A program made the translations under genes and the position numbers. This document shows positions 13,301-25,034 of a stretch of DNA of 64,000 bases, in pieces; within the stretch, counting starts at the first letter, position 1; each line of letters begins with the position of its first letter. The notes beneath the pieces were generated by a model. It saw nothing but the letters and a program-made list of their open reading frames with translations. It did no database searches and was not told where the DNA came from. This stretch comes from Paulownia fortunei (lineage: Eukaryota; Streptophyta; Magnoliopsida; Lamiales; Paulowniaceae): the NCBI GenBank assembly GCA_019321725.1, contig CM033118.1, positions 18,437,815 to 18,501,814 of the forward strand, read 5' to 3'.

Positions 13301-13885
13301 AGTAGCAGACAGCTCATCAAACCGCTTGTCCTTGACGCGTCGGACAACACGCTTTTGCCCATCAGAATCATCGCTATCGCTAGCATTGCCAGAATAATAT
13401 CTGCTTGCAGCTGTTGCCGTGGTTGTCTCTACTGCTACACTTTCTTCCTGCTCATCATAGTCACTCTCTTCCTCCTCGGTGTCACTGTCACCACCCTATA
13501 ATCCCAAAAAAGAAAAAAAAACAAGAAATAAAAATTCAAATACAAGACTCATGGATTCTGTACATTAACCCTTCTCCATCTAAATTTCATTGGACAATAA
13601 GCATATCCATTAGCTTGACCATCAGTATCAGCGAAAAAGTAGAAATAAAGGACAATTGCATAATCTCCAAGAAGAATAAAAATCATGACCAAAATTGAGG
13701 TCTCAGTCCGGAAATCCAAGTTAACGCAAATAAATACAAGCAGAATGCGAACAAAAATTGGGGCTTAAAAAAACAGAATAAAAACAACCTTACCAAGAAC
13801 TTAAATAAAAAACACATAATTTAGAAATACAAGATACTAATTCAATTGACAGCTAACAAACCTGAGTCCAAAATCTCGACGCCAT
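10310..13885 (-). CDS. EIF3C: Translation initiation factor eIF3 subunit c
   Basis: Core subunit of the eIF3 complex, which binds the 40S ribosome and assembles the cytosolic pre-initiation complex. Three coding exons read on the minus strand: 13885-13862 (MASRFWTQ), 13495-11696 and 11296-10310, giving 936 residues, slightly longer than typical plant eIF3c (about 900). The N-terminal third carries the family sequence [20 protein letters not shown] and a long Asp/Glu run. The PCI domain lies around residues 720-830 ([17 protein letters not shown], then [16 protein letters not shown]). The tail from about 830 is Gly/Arg/Ser-rich, with a run of seven glycines coded by (CCA/CCG)n on the plus strand. 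A 5'UTR intron from about 14209 to 13938 is indicated by a good donor and acceptor. The serine-rich open frame on the plus strand at 12663-13136 is the shadow of the acidic region. Identity is secure. Confidence 0.97.
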
Positions 13886-14250
13886 TGTCTCTAATAAACG
13901 GACAATAAACTTCTCAGTACTCTCCTAAAGAAGAAACCTGCATCCAATTAACATCGAAAACAATAAAATTTAAATTTCACCAAATCAGTTTAGCAAAAAC
14001 AAACATAAAAGTAAACATCAAATCCTAGCAAACGGAAGCCCTAAAAGCAAAAGATTCAGATCCAAAAGCCTAATTTTTCTAAATAAGGCACATAGAACAG
14101 ACTCTAACGACAAAGCTCAACACAAGTCGCGAAAACCCTCACACACACACACACACCTATGCATACGTACATACATACACACGCTTGTAAAGGACGAGAG
14201 AGAACGAACCTGATTGGCTGCGAGGAACAGAGGGAGCGTTACAGGTTTGT
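13886..14250 (-). other. eIF3c 5'UTR with intron
   Basis: Minus-strand leader. A donor at 14209/14208 (CAG followed by GTTCGT on the minus strand) and an acceptor at 13939/13938 (TGCAG) define a likely 5'UTR intron. A CA/TA microsatellite lies in it near 14139-14180. Confidence 0.6.
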
Positions 14251-14267
14251 GGGGGTTAGGAAGAAGA

Positions 14268-14329
14268 AAACCCTAATTTAAGATCCTCTTCCTTTTGTAT
14301 AAGGCTTTGGTTTAATTGGGCCTAGCCCA
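14268..14329 (-). promoter_or_regulatory. eIF3c promoter: telo-box plus paired site II motifs
   Basis: AAACCCTAA at 14268-14276 is followed within 60 bp by TGGGCC at 14317-14322 and AGCCCA at 14324-14329 (TGGGCT on the minus strand); another TGGGCT lies at 14400-14405. Telo-box plus site II (TGGGCY) is the known arrangement in plant promoters of ribosomal and translation genes, with TCP factors binding site II. The orientation and distance to eIF3c fit. Activity is inferred. Confidence 0.65.
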
Positions 14330-14478
14330 TTAATTGTGGACCACTTTTTCTTAGATTTTGGTTTAACTAAAGGGCTCTGCGAACGGATAAGATTTGAGTT
14401 GGGCTTGACTGATCCAACTGATATTAAATTCCCAATCTTGGTTGCGTGACTCGAACCCAGGATCCGAGAAAGATCTGA

Positions 14479-14508
14479 GGATCCGGATCCGGATCCGGAT
14501 CCAGATCC
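14479..14508. repeat. GGATCC hexamer array
   Basis: Four exact head-to-tail copies of GGATCC (14479-14502) followed by one AGATCC. Each unit is itself a palindrome. It lies about 150 bp upstream of the eIF3c promoter motifs. Probably a simple repeat; no transposon end was recognised around it. Confidence 0.9.
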
Positions 14509-14509
14509 A

Positions 14510-15400
14510 AAAGAGTTGACTTTAAAACTTAAATGCCCTTTTGCATTAAAGAAGAAATGATAGCCTGAATAAATTCATTGATGAGGATTTAACATTTTTT
14601 AGTTTCCATTTTTGCCCCTGAAACATAATTTAATCCCAAATAGGTTATGATATGTGGTCTTTTTATGTGGGTCAAATTTCAACCTAATTCGAGGTTGGGT
14701 TCGACCCCAAAACTCTATTACGGATTATTATTTGATCGGATGTGAATTTTGATCTCCCAAAATAATGACAACTATCGAAAGCATGTGCAACTCACAATCC
14801 TCTGTGTATAAATACTTTAAATATAGTGTTGTCAAATTGCTTTATGAACTTTTCATTTTTCAATTATTCATTCCTACCTCATAGTATTATAATCATATAT
14901 TTTAACATTAAATTTACCTATATAACTTGTCTCGTTTGTCTCACTTCTTAAGTTGTCATTTTTAAGACATAATATCTATGACCTATATTGCACGGATACA
15001 GACATGGTGATATTAACACCTTCCAAATACCAGAACAAGCAAGCTCCTCAATAACAGTAGTAATGGTCCTCCTAATGGTTGAAATCTATGTACCTCTCAT
15101 CCTTGATGCTCAATTTCTTGAGTTCTTGATGAAATTACATGACAAGTGATACTGCACTTTATCATACGATTGGTGATTTTCTTGAACTATATACCAATTA
15201 CCAATTACATGATAAATATAATGGTAAATCCCACTAAACCTCATGCATATGCAAAAGATTTTTAATCAATGCAGATATATGTAGTCTTGAATTCAATACG
15301 TTTTTATGTCCTCTACTTAAAAAAAATCGAGAAATGAGAATTAATTTTTTTACCAATTTTATGGATTTCTTGGGACATAAGAAAACGTACGTACAGATTA
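14510..15400. other. Intergenic, nothing recognised
   Basis: AT-rich spacer between the eIF3c promoter and the LRR pseudogene. No open frame of note, no RNA gene and no clear repeat. Confidence 0.55.
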
Positions 15401-16340
15401 TGCAATATTTTCTAACTAATAAGATTTCCAGTGGATGAAGTTATTTCGCCGGAAATGTGATTGAAACTCAGGTCTAAAATGTCGTAATTCTGCAAAACTC
15501 TACTCATTTGACAGGCCTACCAGCTGCCGTTTGGATTGTTTTCTGAAAGCCTGAGCTCATAGACAGCTTCTTGCACTGCTGAATTGCAGAATTCAGCAGG
15601 GAATCGGAGTTAGTTTCGTTGAAGATTCTTTATTTTTCTCACAAGAAAAAAGAGTAGGGGTAATCGGCTTAGCAACCCCCTTAGACGTGATCATATATAA
15701 ATCCCCTGCTGCTGTGAAATATTGGGATTAAGCCATAGCTACCCAAAATTCAAGAATTCAAGAAATTGAGTTTCCTATCTCTAATGGGATGGCAGCTGAT
15801 AATCTGTTACAACAAAGAGGTAGCTTTATCAATCTTGAAATGTTCCCAAGTTCTGCTGGTACTGTTCTAATGAAGTTATTAGATGAGAGATCTAGTTCAC
15901 CTAGTTCTCTCTTCTTCCTAATTAATCATATGGGGATCATCCCTGAAAACTGATTACTTTTAAGGAGAAGGTGACCAAGCTTTGGGAAGCACAAAAACTA
16001 GGTTTCAAGTTCTCCAGTGAGACTGTTGAAGGATAAATCAAAAAACTGAAGCTCCTTGAGCTGGTTAAACTCAGAAGGGAATGTTACCAGAAAGAAAATT
16101 GCGGGGAAGGCGGAGACGGGTCAGGCTTTTAGACATGGCTGGTATAGGGGAAATGATACCAGACAACTCACTTTGCCTCAGCTCAAGTGTAACCAGATTA
16201 AGGCAAGGGAAAAACATGATAGAATTTAAGGATACACAGAAACTGTCGCATTTCAAAACAACAATAGCATAAATTAAAGGAGACAGCAATGGCCAACATC
16301 CAAGATATACATTAACAAGTGAAGAAGAGTAATCCTCCAA
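15400..16340 (-). pseudogene. GSO1/GSO2-type LRR receptor pseudogene fragment
   Basis: Minus-strand translation gives successive 24-residue LRR units interrupted by stops and frameshifts. Readable pieces in order are LVTLELRQSELSG and LTRLRLPRNFLSGNIP (16255-16075), LKELQFFDLSFNSLTGEL (about 16060-16005), LLLKSNQFSGMIP (about 15970-15930), LGELDLSSNNF followed by LGNISRLIKLPL (about 15900-15800), VYELRLSENNPNG (about 15560-15520), and YDILDLSFNHISGEI (about 15490-15440). The order LGEL..SSN / YELRLS.N / LDLSFN..SGEI matches the end of the LRR domain of GASSHO-type receptor kinases better than generic LRRs. No signal peptide, transmembrane segment or kinase domain remains. A decayed partial copy, not a functional gene. 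Subfamily assignment is from memory of the family sequence. Confidence 0.8.
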
Positions 16341-17233
16341 CTATTAAACAACATCCTCTAATCTTGAATATATAAACTTCAGTTGTCGTCTAAAGAGCAA
16401 TGAATCCCCCATTGGATCATAAACAAAAGGCCAAACTGTCATTACCAACAATAGGAACACAAATGACTTCCCTTGGCAAAATCACAGATTGACTGATTTC
16501 ATGGATTGGCAAGAGACACTGACAATCAACTGTTAAAGAAAATCATTCTTAAGGATTTTGTAGAAAACAAATACTTCTTAATGCCACCTTCAACATTCAT
16601 GGATATCTAGAGACATGGCAGCTGGTATATACTCATCCAAAACTTCAGCATTTATCAGGCGTTTAGGTACTCAAACATGTCAACATTTTTCTTGAACAAT
16701 ATCAATCAGAACATTAAAAGAAATAGCATACCCATAAGGAGTACAAAACTTGGAGCAAGTTCCTGCCAATCAATAGACAATGGCACTGTACAATTATGGA
16801 GATCTGACCAAAGAATTAGCAATTTCTCTCTTCAGGTGTCTTCTCTGGGAGGCACTAATGGCACCTTAATGTTGGTTAAAAATAAGAATAAAAAAATAAC
16901 TATACAAGAAAAAATTCAAGTAAACCTTTGCATTCTTAATCATGAACATCATAGACAAGCCCCAGAAACAGAACAAAGAATTCAGAAACTTTCATTGGTC
17001 TTGTTATTAGGCAGCTTTGTCTTTAAGAGATGGGGATGAATTTACTTAATCGGGGAAGATGATTTTTTTATCATCGATCTACTTTCAAATTAGTAGAACA
17101 ACCATACAAGATGATCACAAAGTTCACCATGCCTATATCCAACCATAACTTGTGGCATGAACATAATATCAATATGACCAGTCATTTCCAGAAAGACGAA
17201 AATGGGATGAAGTTTAGCTTCCCTCATGTTGTC
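16341..17233. other. 3' flank of the membrane protein gene
   Basis: Probably 3'UTR and spacer for the minus-strand gene that follows. No recognisable coding sequence. A possible extra last exon near 16800-16840 is discussed under findings. Confidence 0.5.
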
Positions 17234-20200
17234 TTACCTCTCAGGAGTTGTGGCAAACAGAAAATATCTCATGATGAAACTTGAAAGTGACCAGATACAT
17301 ATGATGCCAAGAAACTGAAGAACATTCAGAAGTGTGTTCAACGAACCATTTATAGCCAGGTTGTGTGATGTCATCTCAGCGCCTCTTACCGTGAAAGAGA
17401 GAGCTGTTACCAATTGTGTTGCCCTATTCAGTTGGTGCAACCTATAAACCTTCAGCGTGTCGAAAAGAAAAGAAAGTGCATTAGTTATTAACCATCAACT
17501 TCCAATCCTTCCAAAATACCTAACTATAGCCTGTAATACTTCAGCCGAAATCCCAATCCTTAAACAAGTACGAGTTGATTTGGAAAGGGCAGCTTGCACT
17601 ATGAACATGCAAACAGGATAACTATGGTGTCTAATTCATGAGATATGATAGGTCACTCATAATGTTACTGCCTTAAACAGGAGCTTTAAACAATTTCAAA
17701 AAATCCTCAATAGTGTATAGTTAGCTACTATGAAATAATCTAAGAAATAACACCTGAACCATGCATATCATAAAACTATGTTAATCCACATCAGGATACT
17801 GCTTTATAATAAAAATAACATCATCATAAACCAGACCAATCTGAGTTCAGTCCTGCAAAGATATGTGTCAATTGGCCGAACAAAGTCAGTGAATTAAAAG
17901 TTCACTGCTTACTTGGAAGATTATCGGAATAGCAGGCCATGAAGGTGAGCTAATATATCTTGCATACTGCTCAAATGCAAATTGGACAACAATCCCAACA
18001 AGGTAGGGAGCCAAAGCAGCAGAAGCTGCAGGGCCAGTCCATGGCCAGACAAAACCCATTGTCACCATTGGAATTATAAGACTAAGAACCAAAACAGCAA
18101 CAGAAGAGATACGATATCCCAAATGAGGAGCAAGTCTTTGGTTTGTTGCTGTAGATACTGGCTCCATGGGTCTCTGCAGACGGTCTATCAGGAGAAGAAA
18201 AACAGCAACACCACAGTAGAAAAGGGCTTCCGTGAAGAACAATATTAGAAAGTCTGCACAAAGAAGTATGGATAAATACTCCACAGGAGTAGTAATCATA
18301 GATCATAACACAGAATATAATTTTCTTTAACATAGTTTCATCTTCTTTCCTGGTCATGATATTAGTATACCAACAATATGGTGTACATAAAAAATGTGGT
18401 ATGCTTTTAGAATCTATATGGTGAAGGTAGTCATCCAAAAACATGACAAACTATAAAAGTGTACAGGAAGTCATGTGATCAACCGCGACTCTGTGATGTA
18501 AAATCTTAAAAAATTTCATGGTGTCAACTTTGTTAGCCTACAATCATAAAAAATATGGTGTATGTGGCATGTAATCAAATGCTTCTTAGATAAGATAATC
18601 ACATGATTATCTCTACTTAAAAGCACATGCACAAAGATCTGCAATCTGTTCGAGGGCAATACACAATGGCACACATCCTGCCAAATGGAGTTAATCTGGC
18701 CAACATCCTGTCAAAACAAACTTCAATATGCCAACATCTGAGTCTAGTGAACACCTGATTTCAACTAAAGAGTGAATCTAGAAATTTATCAGTACCATCA
18801 TCTACTATCATTTCTCTTCAATCGAATTATGCTCAATAGCTGATTTGACTAGGTTTTTTGATCGTCCTCTTCTTAATAAATTGAAATACATCAAGTTTCT
18901 CACACTGCCAATAATTGAGAGCTTCTAAAACAAAACAAATTAGCAAGAAAACCCAGAAGGACATAATTGATCAATGGAGCAAGCTGCATCTGAAATGCAA
19001 TTACACAGAAGAAGAAAACAGACAATCTAATATCAGGTAAATGGACCTCAGTACAGATCAATTCAGAACCTTCAAATTGCTCCACTTACACACATTTGAA
19101 ACTCATTAATTTATCAAGAATAGTAAGTGACAAAAAAATTGAACAAAAAGGCACAAGAAACACCAAACTAAATGTTGCAAGTTGTCCAACATTCTAAGAA
19201 GTACTAATTATCAGGTCATATTTAGGGTTTTTAATTCAGGAACAGAAAGATTCAATTAATGAAGATAGTGATTGGGAGGTAAGAAAGAAACAAACAAATG
19301 AACAAGTACTAAAGAAGTAACTCAAATGGCAAAAGTTTTTGCCTACCAGTTAATAAAGAATCCTCAAATATCGTAGAAAGTATCCTGCGCAAGTAAAGTG
19401 AGGGAAAGACAAAAGATGCAACAAGAAGAGTGGGACCAACAAACCACAATAGGTGATTTTTATTTTTCTCAGGGCTAGAAACAGGAATTTGATCTTCGCT
19501 TCTGTTGGTATGTCCATAAAATGAAATAAATCCCGGTTTTCCCCCAGTTCTTTCAATATGAAGGTAGGAAATATCAGCGGAGGTGGCATCTTCAGCTGAA
19601 CGTTGCTGCCGTTCCTGCTCGGAATCATCCAGTTCGATCTCACTGTATGATTCCTGACCTTCAGAGGTCGCAAAGAGAATGCATTGCCTCTTCGATAGTA
19701 TTTCGTTTACTGTTAGCTTTCTACGTGTGAGCTGGCATGACTTAACAACTTGCATAAAGAAAAGGAGAAAATTGAAAATCAGGATGGTTGACAAAGAGTT
19801 TATAATCCAACAAATATATTCAAAGATAAAGGTTAACAAATATTAGCCAATTCAATGATAATAATCCTTGTATGAGTGAGCACAAAGACAACTCACTGCA
19901 AAAGAAACTCTTACCATAATATATAAGTCATTTCAAATTTGTCAAAAACTGATTACTAAACTACAGTAATTGAGCTGGAAAAAAGTCATATCATGATTTC
20001 ATCTTAAATGAAATTATCATTTAGGTGATTTTAACAAATCAAAAGCTACCTTTATGATTTCTCAAGTGTTCTGCACTGTCAAACAGTCCTAGCCTTGAGG
20101 TCAACTGAAAACCAATACAGTAATTAGAACAAGCAATTTTTAAAGGGAATTGGAGTTGGAAAATATTTACGTAATCACATCAAAAAGCTAACCAGAAGAC

Positions 20201-21425
20201 CTATCACCAACAGTGAAAAATTAGAAACACAAGTTAAAGATTTAGATATAAGCATGTACAAATGTCAAAGCTTCATCCTGAAGAAGTGATATCATGGAAG
20301 TCCCAGATAATGACATCGATACCAAATATTCGGCAGGTAAGGAAGTAAAACCAAGACATATCTTCTGCCTCTGAGATTTCTATACCAAATATTGCAAGTT
20401 CAGTTCACGAATAAGTCTTCCTTGGATGATTCTTGCTCCTGTTATACCAAGTAAAACCATTTTATTCAGCTAAATCTGGTGCTTAAATTTCAAGTTAAAG
20501 GGCCTTCTTTGCAGGACCATGCTAAACACAATATAAAAGGGAAGTCGACACAACATCCCTGCTTAGGATTGATCTCATCTTCTTTTTCATATTATTGTCC
20601 AAGGAAGGATACTAGGAGAGCTGAGTCTGAATACAAGTAGTGCTCAAAGGTCATGAAGATTGATTTATAAAGGATGTATTGATAAATAATGACCTTTTTT
20701 ACATCAAGAACAGAACACACGGATGGCCTTTGGCATCTTTCCTAATGATAACTGACAGCATCACAACATAGCCCATAAATTTTTGAAGCAATCACTTCAT
20801 TGTGTGGTTCTTCACAATAATATTATATTTCTGTCCTTAAAACTTTTTCGAGAAAGGCAGAAACTCTATTATTTCTGTAAATATTTCCTCTGGATGTTTA
20901 ACGGAGGGATATTGTCACCTCGAACAAATCCATTGTTATGCCCTTTTTATAATTTTTCTTAGTGTTTCATGTGACATGCATAAAATAATTTCACATCAGC
21001 CATCGTGATTTTCAATTAAAATAAAGCTATCCACCGAAAAGGAACTGCCTGAGAGCAAGCATGTTACTCAAAATTGATAATCTAAGCTCATGATTTGCCA
21101 GCCATAAATAAGTACCTCTTGAAAAATCAACACATTACCAAGTAGTAATATTATTAAAAACCTTCTTTTCGTACTTAGATTCTTGAATTTTGAAACACAA
21201 ACCTGAGACATAAAACCGAAGGAATCGAAAACTTTACAAGAACTTCAATCCTTCCATGAACAAATAGAACTAAACCAGTAACTTTTTTTATCAATAATAA
21301 ACCAGTAACTAAAACAATTCAAAAGGCACAGCACATACCTTCAGTTTTGCCTTTCGTTGACAAGGTGAAGAAAGATACGTAGAAACACAGGAAAGTGACG
21401 AACCAACTTTCAAATTGACTGCCAT
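17234..21425 (-). CDS. Plastid-type multi-pass membrane protein, function unknown
   Basis: Five exons on the minus strand close in frame: 21425-21339, 20104-20050, 19748-19347, 18253-17913, 17449-17234 (366 residues). The N-terminus (MAVNLKVGSSLSCVSTYLSS) is Ser-rich, without acidic residues, and looks like a chloroplast transit peptide. A soluble, acidic Ser/Glu stretch follows (about residues 65-140), then about five hydrophobic segments: FVGPTLLVASFVFPSLYL, FLILFFTEALFYCGVAVFLLL, VAVLVLSLIIPMVTMGFVWP, ALAPYLVGIVVQF and LLNVLQFLGIICIWSLSSF. No catalytic motif was seen. It may correspond to the uncharacterised Arabidopsis protein next to EMB2759 (recollection, unverified). The stop codon TAA sits inside a strong donor sequence (AG/GTAAGA), so the last exon is uncertain. 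Confidence 0.75.
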
Positions 21426-22740
21426 TTTTTTCGACTCACAAGCAAGGAAACACTATTAACTGCTGCTGCTACTACTACTGAAAAGTAAAAAAGGACAGAA
21501 ATTTTCATGATATCAAGAAGAACCCAATTGATTCTGAGGAATTTTTGGGGTACCCATTTGAAAAATGGCTGCAAAAACGGTGACAAGTCGGAGAATCTGA
21601 GGTACGGGTTTTAGGCAGAGTGAAGCAAAGAAAACGGCTGCTTTGTTCTTTCTTGGAACTTTTTACTGTTTCAAAGCGGCAATCCCGGACAGAAATATTT
21701 GTTGCCTTTGGTACTATTACCACGAGAAAAATCCACTCATTCTTGAGAAGAAATATTTAGATATATTATACTTATACATCTTTTGTAGAGCTTAACTTCT
21801 GCTTATTCTTGTTGGAGATTATTTATACTATTTTTGTAAAGGAGTAGTATTTGTTTCATTTTCAATGTTGCTTTGTTTTTTAATGTAAAATAATGTGTCC
21901 TGCGTTTTGAATGATACATACGGATTGGGATAGTTTGTTTTCTTTTTTTTTTTTTTTGTATTTTCATTCTCACTTTTCATTTCTTTGGTTTTAAAGTGTT
22001 TTTTAATTTTTTTTATTGAATTGTGAGAAAATAAAAATTTATTTGATTTGTGTGTTTACATGTTAAAAAGATGGAAAATTATGAAAACATGTTTTGATTT
22101 TGATGTATCCAAAAACTTATTTTCTTGTCACAAATTTATTACAAAAGTTTGTAGGTCTCATTCTTCTTCTTTATGCTACATCTTCAGTTAAATTATGTTC
22201 GGATCAAATAGCATATAAGCTTTTCCCCAAAATGATGTCATAAATCTCAAATTTGTGAAGCTGCTTCAGCATTTAATCATCACCAGTTGAGCGTCTGGCT
22301 ACGCGAGTAAGGCCTTTGATTTTGTTTCACAATCTCTGGTTCTGAGGCGATTGATTAGTATGATCTAATTGTTGCCTTTGGGCAGATGAATGTGATGCCT
22401 CAAAAGTCAAGAATATAGCTCAAGTTCTTTGTTTATACACCAAAGCAGCATATTTCTCATATTTATGATCAACGTAACATATGACTTCTTGAAAATGCGA
22501 GCAACCACCATCAGGATTGCCATATCAAACAGTATCCAACAAACAACAAGAATGAAAGAAAAGAACAGGACACAAAATTGAAACATTGAAATGCCTAGAC
22601 ACAGAGACCGCACATCAGAAACACTGGTTACATATAGAGAGTAAGCTTGTCTTTGCTATCAGCAGTAGTTACTAAAATGCAGCAATGTATTGCTTAACTG
22701 AAAACTATCCCTTGCGGGTGGTTTAGGTGACAAATTGAGG
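21426..22740. other. Promoter of the membrane protein gene and 3' flank of PDH E1 alpha
   Basis: The first few hundred bases are the leader and promoter of the membrane protein gene; the last few hundred bases before 22741 are the PDH E1 alpha 3'UTR. The AT-rich middle (about 21760-22130) contains T-runs. No gene recognised. Confidence 0.55.
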
Positions 22741-25034
22741 TTAGACCTGAGCAGTGCCCTCAGTAAATTTAGGATCCTCGCATCTGTACTTTCCATCAGG
22801 TCCAATTCCAAATCCCCTAGGATCTGCAAATACATTCTCTAGCAATTGACTACGAGCTGGAACCGGGCTTTTATCGGCAAACTCAACAGATTCTTCAACT
22901 TCCTCATCAATCTTCTTCTCTATGGCCTTCAACTCTGCTTCACTTGCCAAGTTGTTTTCCATTATATATGTCTTCAATGCAGTGATGGGATCTCTTGTGG
23001 CATAATGAGCTTTCTCAGCTGCCAAAGTAACAAATACTAGTTATAACATGGACGTTATGAACTACTGTACACAATTAGAATGGAAAGTACAAATTTTTGA
23101 TGATACAAGTACTCCCAAGTTTATGAGGCCTATTGACAATTCTAATGTTGAATCAGAAGCATGCAAAAGATAATGACTACAAAGTCTAATGATGTTTGTT
23201 AATCATGTCTTAAGGTTGTCAGCAATATGCAACTTAAAAAAACAGCACATCTCAAGAATAAGCATAATAGACCTAATTCCATATCAAGTGCACAGAATTT
23301 GTCAAGCATTTATTACGTTGTCTATAGATTTAGATAAACCCTGCAGATATCCATGATGGCCACAGTGCATCTATATGCTAAACGTATCAGAACACAGAGA
23401 CTCACATCCTATACTATCCCAATAGGACTATTTTATCAAAACTAGCAAAATTCACTGCTAACATTTATCAAACCATGACACTTGATGGATTGTTCATTGA
23501 AATGCAGGTAGCAGGAAAATATTTTTTCATACACGATATATGAAAACAAAGAATTCCCTGTATGCTGGATACACACACAATAAATGTAAAGGACAAATCA
23601 ATGCTTTTACTAAACCGCATGTGATCTTAAAGTAAACCATAATAATGAGAATGAGAAAGGACTGTGATTCAAAATATTCACCAGGGTCACGTAGCTCATC
23701 AGGGTCAGCCAAAGAGTGTCCTCTGAACCTATAGGTCTCACATTCAACCAAAGTGGGACCTTCACCTCTTCTAGCCCTGCCAATAGCCTCCTTTGCAACC
23801 TCCCTAACCTTTAACACGTCCATACCATCAACATGAACCCCAGGCATCCCAAATGCCGGACCTTTCTTCCAAATTTGAGGATCAGAGGTGGCCCTCAAAT
23901 GGGACATCCCAATTGCCCACAAATTGTTCTCAACAACAAACACGATGGGAAGCTTCCACAGTGCAGCCATGTTCAAGCATTCAAAGAACTGGCCATTGTT
24001 GCAAGTGCCATCTCCAAAAAAGGCTAATGTCACCTCATCACAATCCTCCTTCAAAACTTCTCTCTTATATTTGCTAGTGAAGGCAGCACCTGTTGCAACA
24101 GGAATGCCTTCACCAATGAAAGCGAAGCCACCTAAAAGGTTGTGCTCCTTGGAGAACATGTGCATTGAGCCACCCTGGCCCCTGCAGCAACCAGTGGTCT
24201 TGCCAAAGAGCTCACTCATGACCTGACGAGCCGGGACACCTTTGCTCAATGCATGGACATGGTCACGGTAAGTACTTACCACACAATCTTCTTTCTTTAA
24301 GAGCTTGATGAAGCCAGTGGATACAGCTTCTTGGCCATTGTACAGATGAACAAATCCAAACATTTTGCCTCTATAATACATCTGGGCACACATATCCTCA
24401 AAGGCTCTTCCCAAAATCATGTCCTCATACAATTCCAAGCCCTCTTCTTTCGTTATCAACTGCATGCAAACACATTTAATTTGTCCCTTTATAGCTAAAA
24501 TCTTTAAAACCATCTTTTTTTTTTCACATAAAATAAACGCACCAATTTAATCATAATCAGCTGAAGATAGAAAACAATTCCAGACACAAAAAACGAAAAA
24601 CAAAATTAAAAATTTCCTCCCAGACTCTAACGAGAAGAGCACAAGCACATGCAATGACAATAGTATAAAGAAAATTAAACCGACAACAAAATCATAGCAC
24701 AACTACTCTACCTAATGAAGCGCAGAAGCACTTAGCAGCGTGCACAAAGAACGAAATTGGGAAATAAAAAAGATACCAGATTGGGGACAGAAGAGCTGGA
24801 CTTGAGCTTCTTTTCCTTGACGACATCCGAGGAGACTGAAACGACAGTGGCGGATCGGCGGCTGACAGGCGAAATGGCTTTGTTGACAGAAAATAGCTTC
24901 TTGCCGAGAGATGTGGACCCAAGAAAAGAGGAGGGGCTCAAGATTTTGCAGCCAGAATCAGACTTTTCGGCAGATCTGGGAGAGCTGATTAACAGAGTAT
25001 TATGGATGATTTTGGCCGTTGCTGAACAAGCCAT
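22741..25034 (-). CDS. PDH-E1 ALPHA: Plastidial pyruvate dehydrogenase E1 alpha subunit
   Basis: Thiamine-diphosphate-dependent alpha subunit that decarboxylates pyruvate in the plastid complex, supplying acetyl-CoA for fatty acid synthesis; it pairs with a separate E1 beta. Three exons on the minus strand: 25034-24777, 24459-23682, 23018-22741 (437 residues). Residues 1 to about 70 form a Ser-rich plastid transit peptide beginning MACSATAKI. The ThDP/Mg motif runs from GDG at 235-237 to ENN at 263-265. The active-site loop reads [17 protein letters not shown] and lacks the mitochondrial-type regulatory phosphoserine context, as expected for the plastid form, which is not controlled by PDH kinase. 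The mitochondrial paralogue is shorter and differs in this loop. Identity is very secure. Confidence 0.98.
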